Assembly (NCBI GenBank): GCA_964370775.1
Contig: CAYJKT010000018.1
Span: forward strand, 1-64,000
From: SIG603 sp964370775
GTDB lineage: Bacteria > Bacillota > Clostridia > Oscillospirales > Acutalibacteraceae
DNA: 64,000 nt
Direction: 5' to 3'
Part shown: positions 16,448 to 25,362 of the stretch, piece after piece
Layout of the letters: the number at the start of each line of letters is the position of its first letter
Position numbering within the stretch: the stretch's first letter is position 1
The notes under the pieces: generated by a model
What the model saw: only the letters and a program-made list of their open reading frames with translations
What the model was told of the DNA's origin: nothing
Databases searched by the model: none
Position numbers and translations under genes: made by a program

Positions 16448-17269
16448 ATGAAAATAGAGCGTTTTGCAGTGATTGGGCACCCAATCGGACACACAATGTC
16501 ACCATTTATACATAAAAAATTGTTTAATTTAAACGGATATTCTGTTGAATATGATGTGTTAGATATCGAAAATGTAGAAAAAGATTTAGAAATTATTAAA
16601 AAATACGACGGTATCAATGTCACCATACCTCATAAGTCAAATATTATCCCTTTTTTGCAAAAAATTACAACAGATGCAAAGCGTTTTGGGTCTGTTAACA
16701 CTGTAAAAAACGAGAATAATTCTCTTTTAGGATATAGTACAGACGGTGAAGGTTGCATAAAAGCGATTGAAAATAGTGGTGTTTGTATCGAAAACACAGT
16801 GGTCATTTTGGGTAGTGGTGGAGCTGCAAGAGCAATTGCTTATGCTATTGAAGCGAAAAATGTCGAAATTATTATAGCTGCTAGAGATATAAACAAAGCA
16901 AAAAATTTAGCTGATGAGTTAAAAAATGCAAAAGCTATGTTAATTAGTGACTGTGATAAAATTGGTAAATATAATCTACTCATCAACGCAACAAGCGTTG
17001 GTATGTACCCTAAAATCGATAACTGCCCTGTGGCTGATAGTGTGATTAGTAATTGTAGCTCAATTTTTGACGCAGTGTACAACCCACACGAAACAGTGCT
17101 TATTCAAAAAGCGATTAGTATGAACAAAAAAATTGTTTACGGAATTGACATGCTTGTGTATCAAGCAGTTAAAGCACACGAGCACTGGTATGGTGGAACT
17201 TTTGATGTTAATGATATTAACACTTTATGTAAAGAAGCAGAAATGGAATGTAAGAGGTTGTTTAGATGA
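16448..17269 (+). CDS. aroE: Shikimate dehydrogenase
   Basis: A 273-residue NADP-dependent shikimate dehydrogenase. The substrate-binding N-terminal domain has VIGHPIGHTMSPFIHKKLF and the catalytic Lys in GINVTIPHKSNI. The nucleotide loop is VVILGSGGAARAIAYAI (about 118-134), and NATSVGMYP and GIDMLVYQAVKAHEHW close the C-terminus. It reduces 3-dehydroshikimate to shikimate. An AAGAGG box lies upstream. Its stop overlaps aroK by four bases (ATGA). Confidence 0.95.
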   Translation: MKIERFAVIGHPIGHTMSPFIHKKLFNLNGYSVEYDVLDIENVEKDLEIIKKYDGINVTIPHKSNIIPFLQKITTDAKRFGSVNTVKNENNSLLGYSTDGEGCIKAIENSGVCIENTVVILGSGGAARAIAYAIEAKNVEIIIAARDINKAKNLADELKNAKAMLISDCDKIGKYNLLINATSVGMYPKIDNCPVADSVISNCSSIFDAVYNPHETVLIQKAISMNKKIVYGIDMLVYQAVKAHEHWYGGTFDVNDINTLCKEAEMECKRLFR

Positions 17270-17763
17270 AGATATTATTATGTGGATTTATGGGCTGTGG
17301 CAAAACAGGTATTGGCAAATACACAGCTAAGAAAAATGGTTATAAATTCATAGATATGGATAAATATATTGTTAATAGAGAAAAAATGTCTGTTGTTGAT
17401 ATTTTTGAGAAAAAGGGAGAGCCTTATTTTAGAGAGCTAGAGACAACAGTTTTAAAAGAACTTTGTCAGAGAGATAAAATTATTATAGCTTCTGGTGGTG
17501 GAACTATCTTAAAGCAAGCTAACATTGATGTTTGCAACCAAAATGATTGCAAAATAATATTCTTAGACACTCCACTAAGTGCAATACAGGAAAGATTGAA
17601 GTGCGACACAAAAAGACCATTGCTTCAACGCCCAGACAGACAAGAATTTATTGAAAAGCTTTATATAGAGCGTTACCCTATATATAAAAAAGCTGCTGAT
17701 TACACTGTTAATGCTGGTGCGCCAGTAGTCGTTGTTGCTAAAAGGTTGAAAAAGTATCTATAA
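17266..17763 (+). CDS. aroK: Shikimate kinase
   Basis: A 165-residue P-loop kinase. Walker A is GFMGCGKTGIGKYTA (residues 7-21), the shikimate-binding DMD lies near residue 33, and SGGGTIL (about 77-83) and the LID Arg in DTKRPLLQ follow. It phosphorylates shikimate at the 3-OH. Its ATG overlaps the aroE stop, so the two are translationally coupled. The next aro genes start after a separate promoter and attenuator. Confidence 0.95.
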   Translation: MKILLCGFMGCGKTGIGKYTAKKNGYKFIDMDKYIVNREKMSVVDIFEKKGEPYFRELETTVLKELCQRDKIIIASGGGTILKQANIDVCNQNDCKIIFLDTPLSAIQERLKCDTKRPLLQRPDRQEFIEKLYIERYPIYKKAADYTVNAGAPVVVVAKRLKKYL

Positions 17764-17837
17764 ATCATAATTTTGCATATATTTTTTGTTGAAAATTTAG
17801 CAAAAGCTATGATTTATAAACGTTTTAGTACTTTAGC

Positions 17838-17866
17838 TTGACAAATATACAAAAATGGTATATTAT
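17838..17866 (+). promoter_or_regulatory. Promoter of the aroF-aroB-aroA-aroC-pheA operon
   Basis: Consensus -35 TTGACA (17838-17843), 17-bp spacer, -10 TATTAT (17861-17866). It is nearly the same as the ilv promoter at 45.15 kb, and lies 32 bp before the leader peptide start. Confidence 0.8.
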
Positions 17867-17897
17867 GTTAGAATACTATTACTATAGGAGAAAAAAT

Positions 17898-18011
17898 ATG
17901 CAAAATTATTTATTTCCGACACGATTTATAAACTTTTTTAGCACAGCGTTTAGCTTCTGTGTTTTTTCGTGTTGTATTAATAATAGACTTTGCATTGTTA
18001 CCCAAGGGTAA
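17898..18011 (+). CDS. Phe-rich leader peptide of the aro/phe operon
   Basis: A 37-codon ORF with a TAGGAG ribosome-binding site eight bases before ATG. The peptide begins MQNYLFPTRFINFF and holds seven Phe (residues 6, 10, 13, 14, 18, 20, 23) and one Tyr in its first 23 residues, six of the Phe codons being TTT. It lies between a strong promoter and a terminator directly upstream of DAHP synthase, in an operon ending in pheA. This is the layout of a ribosome-mediated attenuator leader that senses charged tRNA-Phe. The peptide itself probably has no other function. Confidence 0.75.
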   Translation: MQNYLFPTRFINFFSTAFSFCVFSCCINNRLCIVTQG

Positions 18012-18060
18012 TTAGTAATACTTTTGTTATTTAGCGAAGTCGTTAGGACTTCGCTTTTTT
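17986..18060 (+). promoter_or_regulatory. Attenuator: terminator and competing antiterminator before aroF
   Basis: The terminator is AGCGAAGTC (18033-18041), loop GTTAG, GACTTCGCT (18047-18055), then a T-run. The leader segment GACTTTGC (17986-17993, codons 30-32) can pair with GCGAAGTC, the 5' arm of that terminator, over eight base pairs with one G-U. A ribosome stalled at the Phe codons leaves 17986-17993 free to form the antiterminator; one that runs to the stop at 18009-18011 covers much of it and allows termination. No T-box motif is present. Confidence 0.75.
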
Positions 18061-18088
18061 AATTATTATAGAGGAATGGAGAATTATT

Positions 18089-19090
18089 ATGATTATTGTA
18101 CTAAAAAACAACCTAGAGAAAATAGAGGTAGAGAACTTCTCTAACCATTTGACAGACACTTTTGGTGTTCAAATTCACAGAGTAGACGGAACTGGGCAAA
18201 CTATTTTGGGTCTTATTGGTGACACTGCAACTATCGACATTAACTATATTGCGGCTCAACATATTGTAGCTGACGTAAAAAGAGTTCAAGAGCCATATAA
18301 AAAAGCTAACAGAAAATTCCACCCAGAAGATATGGTAATTACACTAGAGAATGGAACGAAAATTGGCGGTGGCCACCTAACTTTAATTGCAGGACCTTGC
18401 TCTGTTGAGAGTGAAGAGCAAATTATTGAAGTAGCAAAAAGTGTTAAAAAATCTGGTGCTACAATTTTAAGAGGTGGTGCGTTCAAACCTAGAACATCTC
18501 CGTATGCTTTCCAAGGTTTAAAAGGCGAAGGCATTGAGCTGTTGTTAAAAGCGAAAAAAGAGACAGGTTTACCGATAGTTTCTGAGCTTATGAGCATGGA
18601 GCATATCGACTTATTCAAAGACATAGATATTATTCAAATTGGTGCTAGAAACATGCAAAACTTCGAGATGTTAAAAGCATTAGGAAAGCTAAATAAGCCT
18701 ATACTATTAAAAAGAGGTTTATCAAGCACAATTGATGAACTACTTATGAGTGCTGAATACATCATGGCTGGTGGCAACGAGCAAGTTATGCTTTGCGAAA
18801 GAGGTATAAGAACTTTCGAAACTGTTACAAGAAACACTTTGGACATTGCTGCTGTTCCAGTTCTTAAAAAACTTAGCCATTTGCCTATAGTTGTTGACCC
18901 AAGCCATGCTACTGGTCACAGTTGGTTGGTTGAGCCACTATCTTTAGCTTCTGCAGCAGTTGGTGCTGACGCACTTATTATTGAGGTTCACAACGACCCA
19001 GAACACGCATTATGCGACGGTGCACAATCCTTAAACCCAGTACAATTTGACAATTTATGCAAAAAGGTTCAAAATATAGTTAGAATATAA
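18089..19090 (+). CDS. aroF: DAHP synthase (3-deoxy-7-phosphoheptulonate synthase), with N-terminal regulatory domain
   Basis: A 333-residue type I-beta DAHP synthase. The first 65 residues form the ferredoxin-like ACT-type regulatory domain known from Thermotoga AroF. The KDO8P-type barrel follows, with LIAGPCSVES (about 104-113), GGAFKPRTSPYAFQG, IGARNMQNF, LLKRG, CERGIRTFE and VDPSHATGH. It condenses erythrose-4-phosphate and phosphoenolpyruvate, the committed step to aromatics. Allosteric control by Phe or Tyr is likely through the N-terminal domain, adding to the attenuator upstream. GGAATGGAG precedes the ATG. Confidence 0.95.
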   Translation: MIIVLKNNLEKIEVENFSNHLTDTFGVQIHRVDGTGQTILGLIGDTATIDINYIAAQHIVADVKRVQEPYKKANRKFHPEDMVITLENGTKIGGGHLTLIAGPCSVESEEQIIEVAKSVKKSGATILRGGAFKPRTSPYAFQGLKGEGIELLLKAKKETGLPIVSELMSMEHIDLFKDIDIIQIGARNMQNFEMLKALGKLNKPILLKRGLSSTIDELLMSAEYIMAGGNEQVMLCERGIRTFETVTRNTLDIAAVPVLKKLSHLPIVVDPSHATGHSWLVEPLSLASAAVGADALIIEVHNDPEHALCDGAQSLNPVQFDNLCKKVQNIVRI

Positions 19091-19113
19091 AATATCGAAG
19101 TGGGGAATGAAAA

Positions 19114-20190
19114 TTGTTAATCAAAATAGAGACAGGCGACCCTTATGGCGTTATAGTCGAAAAAGGAGCTATTCAAAAAATTGGCGAAATTTTACTTGCA
19201 ATGTACAAAAAAAGTACAAAAATCATGATAGTAAGTGACTCTAATGTTTACCCTATCTATGGTAATGCTGTTAAAAATTCTTTAGAAAAATGTGGCTTTA
19301 GTGTATCTCGTTATACTTTTAAAGCTGGTGAGGAGCGTAAAAATCTTATCACTGTTGAGGAAATATATTCTGCTCTTGCAAGGCAAGAATTCACACGTGC
19401 TGATGTTATCGTAGCATTAGGTGGTGGAGTTGTTGGCGACATGGCTGGTTTTGCGGCTGCTACTTTTTTAAGAGGAATGGACTTTATCCAAGTTCCTACT
19501 ACTCTGCTTGCACAAGTGGACTCAAGCATTGGTGGCAAAACTGGAATAGACCTACATTTTGGTAAAAACTTAGTTGGTGCGTTTCATCAGCCAAAGCTTG
19601 TTGTCACTGACCCTCTAGTGCTTGACACTTTGCCTAATGAATATTTGGTTGACGGTTTAGGCGAAGTTGTTAAATATGCGTGTATTCACGACGCTGAGCT
19701 TTTTGAGGATTTAGAGAGTGGTAAGGCTATTGAAGATTTAGAGACTACTATATGCAAAAGTGTGCAAATCAAGAAACATTATGTTGAAGAAGACACCCTG
19801 GACACCGGTGTTAGAATGATTTTAAACTTTGGTCACACCTTTGGTCACGCTATCGAAAAACTTCACGATTTCAAGAATATTTCCCACGGTAGAGCAGTTG
19901 CAATTGGCATGTACATGGTAAGTTATATTGGTGAAAGCCTAAAACTTACAGCACCTGGTACATCTGAAAGAATTAAAGCATTGCTTGATAAACTTGGTTT
20001 GCCTCATAGCGACGCTCATAATTTTGAGGAAATTGTTGATGCCACAAAGCTCGACAAAAAAAGTGTTGGTAAAATGATTAACCTTATCTTTATATCTGAG
20101 ATAGGCAAAGCGTTTATTCATAAAGAAGAAAGAAATTACTTGATATTAAAGTTCAAAATATTAATGGAGAAAAATAATTTTAATGGCTGA
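19114..20190 (+). CDS. aroB: 3-dehydroquinate synthase
   Basis: A 358-residue NAD- and zinc-dependent enzyme converting DAHP to 3-dehydroquinate. Motifs are ALGGGVVGDMAGFAAATFLRG (NAD site, around residue 110), VPTTLLAQVDSSIGGKTGID, GLGEVVKYA, and zinc ligands in NFGHTFGHAIEK and HGRAVAIGM. The start is TTG at 19114 with GGGG about ten bases before it; a nearby ATG at 19107 is in another frame. The end overlaps the aroA start by eight bases. Confidence 0.95.
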   Translation: MLIKIETGDPYGVIVEKGAIQKIGEILLAMYKKSTKIMIVSDSNVYPIYGNAVKNSLEKCGFSVSRYTFKAGEERKNLITVEEIYSALARQEFTRADVIVALGGGVVGDMAGFAAATFLRGMDFIQVPTTLLAQVDSSIGGKTGIDLHFGKNLVGAFHQPKLVVTDPLVLDTLPNEYLVDGLGEVVKYACIHDAELFEDLESGKAIEDLETTICKSVQIKKHYVEEDTLDTGVRMILNFGHTFGHAIEKLHDFKNISHGRAVAIGMYMVSYIGESLKLTAPGTSERIKALLDKLGLPHSDAHNFEEIVDATKLDKKSVGKMINLIFISEIGKAFIHKEERNYLILKFKILMEKNNFNG

Positions 20191-21469
20191 TGTAATATTT
20201 AACAAAGCAGTTACTGGTGGTGAAATTCGCCTACCTTCTAGCAAAAGTGTTGCGCACAGGGCGATAATCTGTGCGTCTCTTGCTAAGGGAAAAAGTGTTA
20301 TATATGGAATTGACGAAAGCGAAGACATGAAAGCTACTTTCGGTTTTATTAACGCTGTCGGCAAAAAATATACTTACGACACCACTGGCGATTATAGTGT
20401 TTTGACCATAGAAGATAATGACATGAAAAATACTACTTCACAAATTGAAGTAGACTGCATAGAGTCAGGCTCTACATTGCGTTTTATCATTCCAATTTTG
20501 TCAGCACTTGGTGTATCTGCAAAATTTGTTGGTAGTGGTAGATTACCACAGCGACCTATCGGTGTTTATAACGAGATTTTAACAGGTGTTACCACTCATG
20601 GTGACGGCTTACCTTTTACGATAGACGGCAAATTACAAAGTGGCGATTTTCGCATTAGAGGCGACATAAGCTCCCAGTTTATAACAGGGCTTTTGTTTGC
20701 ACTGCCTCTTTTAGACGGAGACAGCAAGATTATTTTAACAACAGAGCTACAGTCTGAGTCTTACGTTGATATTACTGTTGATGTGTTAAAAACCTTTGGA
20801 ATAGCCATTGAAAGAACCGATTACGGATATTTTGTTAATGGTAATCAAGCCTATAAAAACATGGAGTACCATGTCGAAGGTGACTGGTCTCATGCAATTT
20901 TCTTTATGGTTATGGCTACTTTTAGCGATGAACCTATAAGATTAAAAGGCTTAAATATGAACAGCAAGCAAGGCGACAAAAAATGCGTTGACCTCTTTAA
21001 AGAAATGGGTCTTAACATAAAATGTGAGGACGATGTTTTAGTTCTTGCAAAGCCTGTTACTTCTTTAAAAGCAATTAGTGTTGATGTTGGCGATATACCT
21101 GATATGGTGCCTGCTCTAACTTGTGCAATGGCTACAGCCGAGGGCAAAAGTGAGATTACCAACGCAAAAAGGCTAAGAATTAAAGAATGCGACAGATTGA
21201 GTGCGATTAGCAACAATGTTAATGCTTTAGGTGGAAACGTGGAAGAATTCGATGATGCTTTACATATTACAGGAGTGAAAACTTTGAACGGTGGCACAGT
21301 AAGTGGCTACAACGACCACAGAATTGTAATGGCTATGTCTACTTTAAGAGCAAAATGTGAAAATGATATAAGTGTGAGCGACTCGCACAGTATCAACAAA
21401 AGCTACCCAAAATTTTATGAAGATTACAAAAAATTAGGAGGTGATTGCAATGTCGTCAACATGGGGTGA
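20183..21469 (+). CDS. aroA: EPSP synthase (3-phosphoshikimate 1-carboxyvinyltransferase)
   Basis: A 428-residue enolpyruvyl transferase. RLPSSKSVAHRAIICASL is the N-terminal shikimate-phosphate site. SGSTLRFIIPIL and LPQRPIG follow, and the C-terminal domain has RIKECDRLSAISNNV and YNDHRIVMAMS. GSTLRF in place of the classic NAGTA-type loop (LGNAGTAMR) puts it with the class II-like Clostridial enzymes, which may be less sensitive to glyphosate; that last point is inference. It overlaps aroB at its start and aroC at its end, so the operon is tightly packed. Confidence 0.93.
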   Translation: MADVIFNKAVTGGEIRLPSSKSVAHRAIICASLAKGKSVIYGIDESEDMKATFGFINAVGKKYTYDTTGDYSVLTIEDNDMKNTTSQIEVDCIESGSTLRFIIPILSALGVSAKFVGSGRLPQRPIGVYNEILTGVTTHGDGLPFTIDGKLQSGDFRIRGDISSQFITGLLFALPLLDGDSKIILTTELQSESYVDITVDVLKTFGIAIERTDYGYFVNGNQAYKNMEYHVEGDWSHAIFFMVMATFSDEPIRLKGLNMNSKQGDKKCVDLFKEMGLNIKCEDDVLVLAKPVTSLKAISVDVGDIPDMVPALTCAMATAEGKSEITNAKRLRIKECDRLSAISNNVNALGGNVEEFDDALHITGVKTLNGGTVSGYNDHRIVMAMSTLRAKCENDISVSDSHSINKSYPKFYEDYKKLGGDCNVVNMG

Positions 21470-22541
21470 GAAACTTAAAATCAGTATTTTTGGTGAAAGC
21501 CACAGCGAGAGTATCGGCGTGGTTATTGACAATCTACCACCAAATTATGCTATAAATAACGATGATGTTTTACAGCAGATGAAGCGTAGAGCACCTGGGC
21601 AAGACAAAACTGCAACACCTAGAAAAGAGACTGATTTCCCTAATGTAGTCAGTGGTTTTTTTAACGGAGTTACAGAGGGCTCTCCCCTTTGCGCTGTGAT
21701 TAACAACACAAACACAAAAAGCAAGGACTACAGCAATGTTGCTGATAATCCACGACCGGGACACAGCGATTACACTGCTTTTGTTAAGTATAAAGGTAGT
21801 AATGATATTAGAGGTGGAGGACATTTTTCTGGCAGACTAACAGCGCCTATCGTATATGCTGGTGCAGTTGCAAGACAGATTTTAGAGCAACACGGAATTA
21901 TCATTGGTGCTCATGCTCAAAATATTGGTGGAGTAAGTGACGATAAATTTGACGAAGTCAATGTAAGCAAAGATTTATTAAACAAGCTTAATCGTGAATA
22001 TTTTTCTGTAATTTCTGATACCTCTAAAAAGAAAATGTACGAAAAAGTTGAAGATGCTAGAAGTAACCAAGACAGCGTTGGTGGTATTATAGAGTGTGCA
22101 GTTATCGGTTTACCTGTTGGTTTAGGCTCTCCAATGTTTAACGGAGTAGAGAGCAAACTGGCTTCTATTTTGTACGGAGTTCCAGCTGTAAAAGCTGTTG
22201 AGTTTGGCTGTGGTTTTGACTGTTGCACAAAGCTTGGTAGCGAAAATAATGATGAATTTTATTATGACACAAACGGTGACGTTAAAACTTACACTAATAA
22301 TTGTGGTGGCATTTTAGGTGGAATAACAAACTCAATGCCTCTAATTTTCAGATTAGGAATTAAACCAACTCCGTCTATATCCAAACCACAAAAAACAGTA
22401 AATCTAAAAACAGGCGAAAATTCTATTTTAGAAGTTCACGGCAGACATGACCCTTGCATAATTCCAAGGGCAATACCTGTTATAGAAGCAGTAACTGCTA
22501 TTGCAGTGCTTGACATGATGATGTTGGAGGGATTAATATAA
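21450..22541 (+). CDS. aroC: Chorismate synthase
   Basis: A 363-residue FMN-dependent chorismate synthase. STWGEKLKISIFGESHSESIGV is the N-terminal signature, with RRAPGQDKTATPRKE, RPGHSDYTAF, IRGGGHFSGRLTAPIVYAG and the C-terminal GRHDPCIIPRAIPV. The start chosen is ATG 21450, eight bases after AGGAGG; a GTG at 21441 overlaps that box and is unlikely. It makes chorismate from EPSP. The start lies inside aroA and the stop shares one base with pheA. Confidence 0.95.
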   Translation: MSSTWGEKLKISIFGESHSESIGVVIDNLPPNYAINNDDVLQQMKRRAPGQDKTATPRKETDFPNVVSGFFNGVTEGSPLCAVINNTNTKSKDYSNVADNPRPGHSDYTAFVKYKGSNDIRGGGHFSGRLTAPIVYAGAVARQILEQHGIIIGAHAQNIGGVSDDKFDEVNVSKDLLNKLNREYFSVISDTSKKKMYEKVEDARSNQDSVGGIIECAVIGLPVGLGSPMFNGVESKLASILYGVPAVKAVEFGCGFDCCTKLGSENNDEFYYDTNGDVKTYTNNCGGILGGITNSMPLIFRLGIKPTPSISKPQKTVNLKTGENSILEVHGRHDPCIIPRAIPVIEAVTAIAVLDMMMLEGLI

Positions 22542-23677
22542 TGGAAAATAATCCTTTAGGAAATATAAGGGCAGAGATTGATAAAATTAATCATGATTTG
22601 CTTGATTTATTCGTAAAAAGAATGATATGTAGTGAAGAAGTTGCAAGGGTTAAAATAGCTAATAACCTACCACTTTTTCATCCACAAAGAGAAGCCGAGA
22701 TAATCGGAGAAATGGTAAACAGCACTGATGTTTATAAAAACGAAGTCGCTCTGTTTTACTCACACATAATGTCTTTAAATAAGATGTCTCAACAAAATTT
22801 GATTGCAGAAAAGCTAACTGATTTCACAGATTTAGTAAAGCTTGCTAAAAACGAATTACCTAACAATCCAAAGGTAGTTTGTCAAGGTGTTGAGGGTGCG
22901 TATTCTCACAAAGCAGCTCTTAAAACATTCGACTACACAAATGCTGATATATCATTTTGCCCAGCGTTTGAAAATGTTTTCGAGAAAATTGAAAGTGGAG
23001 AGTGTGATTTTGGAGTAATACCTGTTGAAAACTCTACAGCTGGCTCAGTTACAGAGACATATAGTTTAATAATGAAATATCGTTTTTACATTGTTTCATC
23101 TGTAAAGCTTGGTATTAACCACTGCCTAGCTGCTAAAACTGCTAAAAGCAAGATAAAAACTTTGTATTCACATAAGCAAGCTTTAATGCAGTGTGCTGAT
23201 TACATTTTGGATAATGGCTACAACATGCATGAATATTCTAACACTGCGGCGGCGGCTGAGTTTGTGTCAAAAAATGATGATGATACAATCGCTGCGATTT
23301 GTTCTATAGATGCTGCAAATAAATACGGCTTAACTATAATAGAAGAAAATATTCAAGACAACAAAAACAACTACACACGTTTTGCAGTTATCAGCAAAAC
23401 ACCAATTCTAACAGAAAAAGCCAACAAGATTAGCCTTTGCTTCTCTTTAGAACACGAGACAGGCACTCTTTATAGAATTTTAGAGAGATTTTCTCTTGCT
23501 GGTTTGAATTTAACAAAAATTGAGTCAAGACCTATAAAGGGCAAAGATTTTCAGTACGATTTTTATCTTGATTTTGAGGGAAATATTAGAGAGACAAACG
23601 TAAGCAGTTTGCTATCTAACCTTAAAAACGAACTTGATAGATTTGACTTCTTAGGTAACTATAGAGAAATACTGTGA
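22541..23677 (+). CDS. pheA: Bifunctional chorismate mutase / prephenate dehydratase (P-protein)
   Basis: A 378-residue fusion. An AroQ-type chorismate mutase (residues about 1-85) has IRAEIDKINHDLLDLFVKRM and AR-VK spacing. The prephenate dehydratase domain (about 108-285) has GVEGAYSHKAA, PVENSTAGSV and NYTRFAVIS. A C-terminal ACT domain (about 298-376) has SLEHETGTLYRIL and L-T-K-I-E-S-R-P, the Phe-binding ESRP motif. It converts chorismate to phenylpyruvate under Phe feedback. As the last gene of the aro operon it explains why a Phe-sensing leader controls the whole set. Confidence 0.95.
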   Translation: MENNPLGNIRAEIDKINHDLLDLFVKRMICSEEVARVKIANNLPLFHPQREAEIIGEMVNSTDVYKNEVALFYSHIMSLNKMSQQNLIAEKLTDFTDLVKLAKNELPNNPKVVCQGVEGAYSHKAALKTFDYTNADISFCPAFENVFEKIESGECDFGVIPVENSTAGSVTETYSLIMKYRFYIVSSVKLGINHCLAAKTAKSKIKTLYSHKQALMQCADYILDNGYNMHEYSNTAAAAEFVSKNDDDTIAAICSIDAANKYGLTIIEENIQDNKNNYTRFAVISKTPILTEKANKISLCFSLEHETGTLYRILERFSLAGLNLTKIESRPIKGKDFQYDFYLDFEGNIRETNVSSLLSNLKNELDRFDFLGNYREIL

Positions 23678-23685
23678 TAATCGAC

Positions 23686-23714
23686 TTGCAAAAAAGGTAA
23701 TTTCAGTATATAAT
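23686..23714 (+). promoter_or_regulatory. Probable promoter of proS
   Basis: -35 TTGCAA (23686-23691), 17-bp spacer, -10 TATAAT (23709-23714), about 30 bp before the proS ATG. There is no room for a T-box leader. Confidence 0.6.
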
Positions 23715-23744
23715 AATGCTATTAAAAACGGAAAGGAACTCGTT

Positions 23745-25184
23745 ATGGCGAACAATAAAAAAATGGTAGAAGACATAACATCTATGGATGTCGACTTCTC
23801 CCAATGGTATACAGATATCGTAAAAAAAGCAAAACTTATGGACTACTCAAGCGTTAAAGGCTCTATGGTTATTCAACCTTATGGCTACGCAATTTGGGAG
23901 AACATGCAAAAAGATTTAGACACAAGGTTCAAAAAAACTGGGCACGAAAACGTGTATATGCCTATGCTTATCCCAGAGAGCCTACTTCAAAAAGAGAAAG
24001 ACCACGTTGAGGGCTTTGCTCCTGAGGTTGCTTGGGTTACTCACGGAGGTAGCGAAGAACTAGCCGAAAGACTATGTATTAGACCTACAAGTGAGGTTTT
24101 ATTCTGCGAACACTACCAAAAAATCATTCAATCTTACAGAGATTTACCAAAGTTATATAACCAATGGTGTTCTGTTATGCGTTGGGAAAAAACAACAAGA
24201 CCTTTCTTGCGTTCTTCTGAATTTTTATGGCAAGAGGGTCACACAATGCACGAGACAGAAGAAGAAGCAATGGACGAGACTTTAAAAATCCTGCATATCT
24301 ACAGAGATTTTTATGCTGAGTTCCTAGCAATACCTGCTGTTATCGGTAAAAAAACAGAGAAAGAAAAATTTGCTGGCGCTGTTGCGACTTACACAATTGA
24401 GCCTATGATGCACAACGGTGTTGCATTGCAAGGTGGTACTTCTCACTACTTCGGCGACGGTTTCTCAAAAAGTTTCGACATAACTTTCACTGGCAGAGAC
24501 AACACTCAACAATACCCACACCAAACTTCTTGGGGTGTTAGCACAAGAATGATAGGTGCAGTTATCATGGTTCATGGTGACGACAACGGCTTAGTTATGC
24601 CACCAAGACTTGCACCTACTCAAATTGCAATGATTCCAATTGCTATGCACAAAGAGGGCGTTATTGACGCATGTAAAGAGCTTAAAGCAAAACTTGAGGA
24701 TAAATTTAGAGTTAAACTTGACGACAGCGACAACTCACCAGGTTGGAAATTCAGCCAATATGAGATGTTAGGTGTGCCTGTTAGACTTGAAATGGGTCCT
24801 AAAGACATTGAGAAAAATCAATGTGTTCTTGTTAGACGTGACACAAGAGAAAAACTTTTTGTATCTTTAGAGAATATCGAGCAAGAAATTCAAACTCTGC
24901 TTGACACTATTCATAACGATATGTATAACAGAGCGTTAGAGAACCTAAAAACAAAAACATTTGTTGCAACAAGCAAAGATGAATTTGTTGAAACAGCTGA
25001 GAAAACACCTGGTTTTATTAAAGCTATGTGGTGTGGCGACAGCGCTTGTGAAGAAGAACTAAAAGACATCACAGGTGGTGTTAAGTCTCGTTGTATTCCA
25101 TTTGAGGAAGAAAACTTAGGCGACACTTGCGTGTGCTGTGGCAAACCAGCAAAACACATGGTTTTCTGGGGCAAGCAATATTAA
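23745..25184 (+). CDS. proS: Prolyl-tRNA synthetase (short, archaeal/eukaryotic-type)
   Basis: A 479-residue class II synthetase of the shorter ProRS group that lacks the bacterial INS editing domain. Motif 2 is in WCSVMRWEKTTRPFLRSSEFLWQEGHTMH, and motif 3 near HQTSWGVSTRMIGAVIMVHGDDNGLVMPPRLAP. An anticodon-binding domain follows (about 290-400), and the C-terminal zinc-binding-like domain has CGDSACEEEL and CVCCGKPAKHMVFWGKQY. It charges tRNA-Pro. A GGAAAGGA box precedes the ATG. Full length. Confidence 0.95.
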   Translation: MANNKKMVEDITSMDVDFSQWYTDIVKKAKLMDYSSVKGSMVIQPYGYAIWENMQKDLDTRFKKTGHENVYMPMLIPESLLQKEKDHVEGFAPEVAWVTHGGSEELAERLCIRPTSEVLFCEHYQKIIQSYRDLPKLYNQWCSVMRWEKTTRPFLRSSEFLWQEGHTMHETEEEAMDETLKILHIYRDFYAEFLAIPAVIGKKTEKEKFAGAVATYTIEPMMHNGVALQGGTSHYFGDGFSKSFDITFTGRDNTQQYPHQTSWGVSTRMIGAVIMVHGDDNGLVMPPRLAPTQIAMIPIAMHKEGVIDACKELKAKLEDKFRVKLDDSDNSPGWKFSQYEMLGVPVRLEMGPKDIEKNQCVLVRRDTREKLFVSLENIEQEIQTLLDTIHNDMYNRALENLKTKTFVATSKDEFVETAEKTPGFIKAMWCGDSACEEELKDITGGVKSRCIPFEEENLGDTCVCCGKPAKHMVFWGKQY

Positions 25185-25195
25185 TAGATACTTTA

Positions 25196-25236
25196 AAATC
25201 ACTTTTTGTTCAGATAAGCAAAAAGTGATTTTTTTG
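25196..25236 (+). terminator. Terminator of proS
   Basis: A 13-base stem AAATCACTTTTTG / CAAAAAGTGATTT followed by further T residues, directly after the proS stop. Confidence 0.85.
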
Positions 25237-25362
25237 TCACTCTTTACTAAGTTTTTGCTTAAATAATTGTTATCACTTAACTCAAAGAAAAGCTTTACTT
25301 TTATACTTTTTTGGTATATGATTGATACAGAAAATAATTAAACATTTCAAGGAGGATACCCC

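Noticed and set aside
17764..18088. T-box riboswitch before aroF or ilvB
   Set aside because: The conserved TGGNACCGCG antiterminator sequence is missing in both leaders, and leader-peptide attenuation explains the structure.
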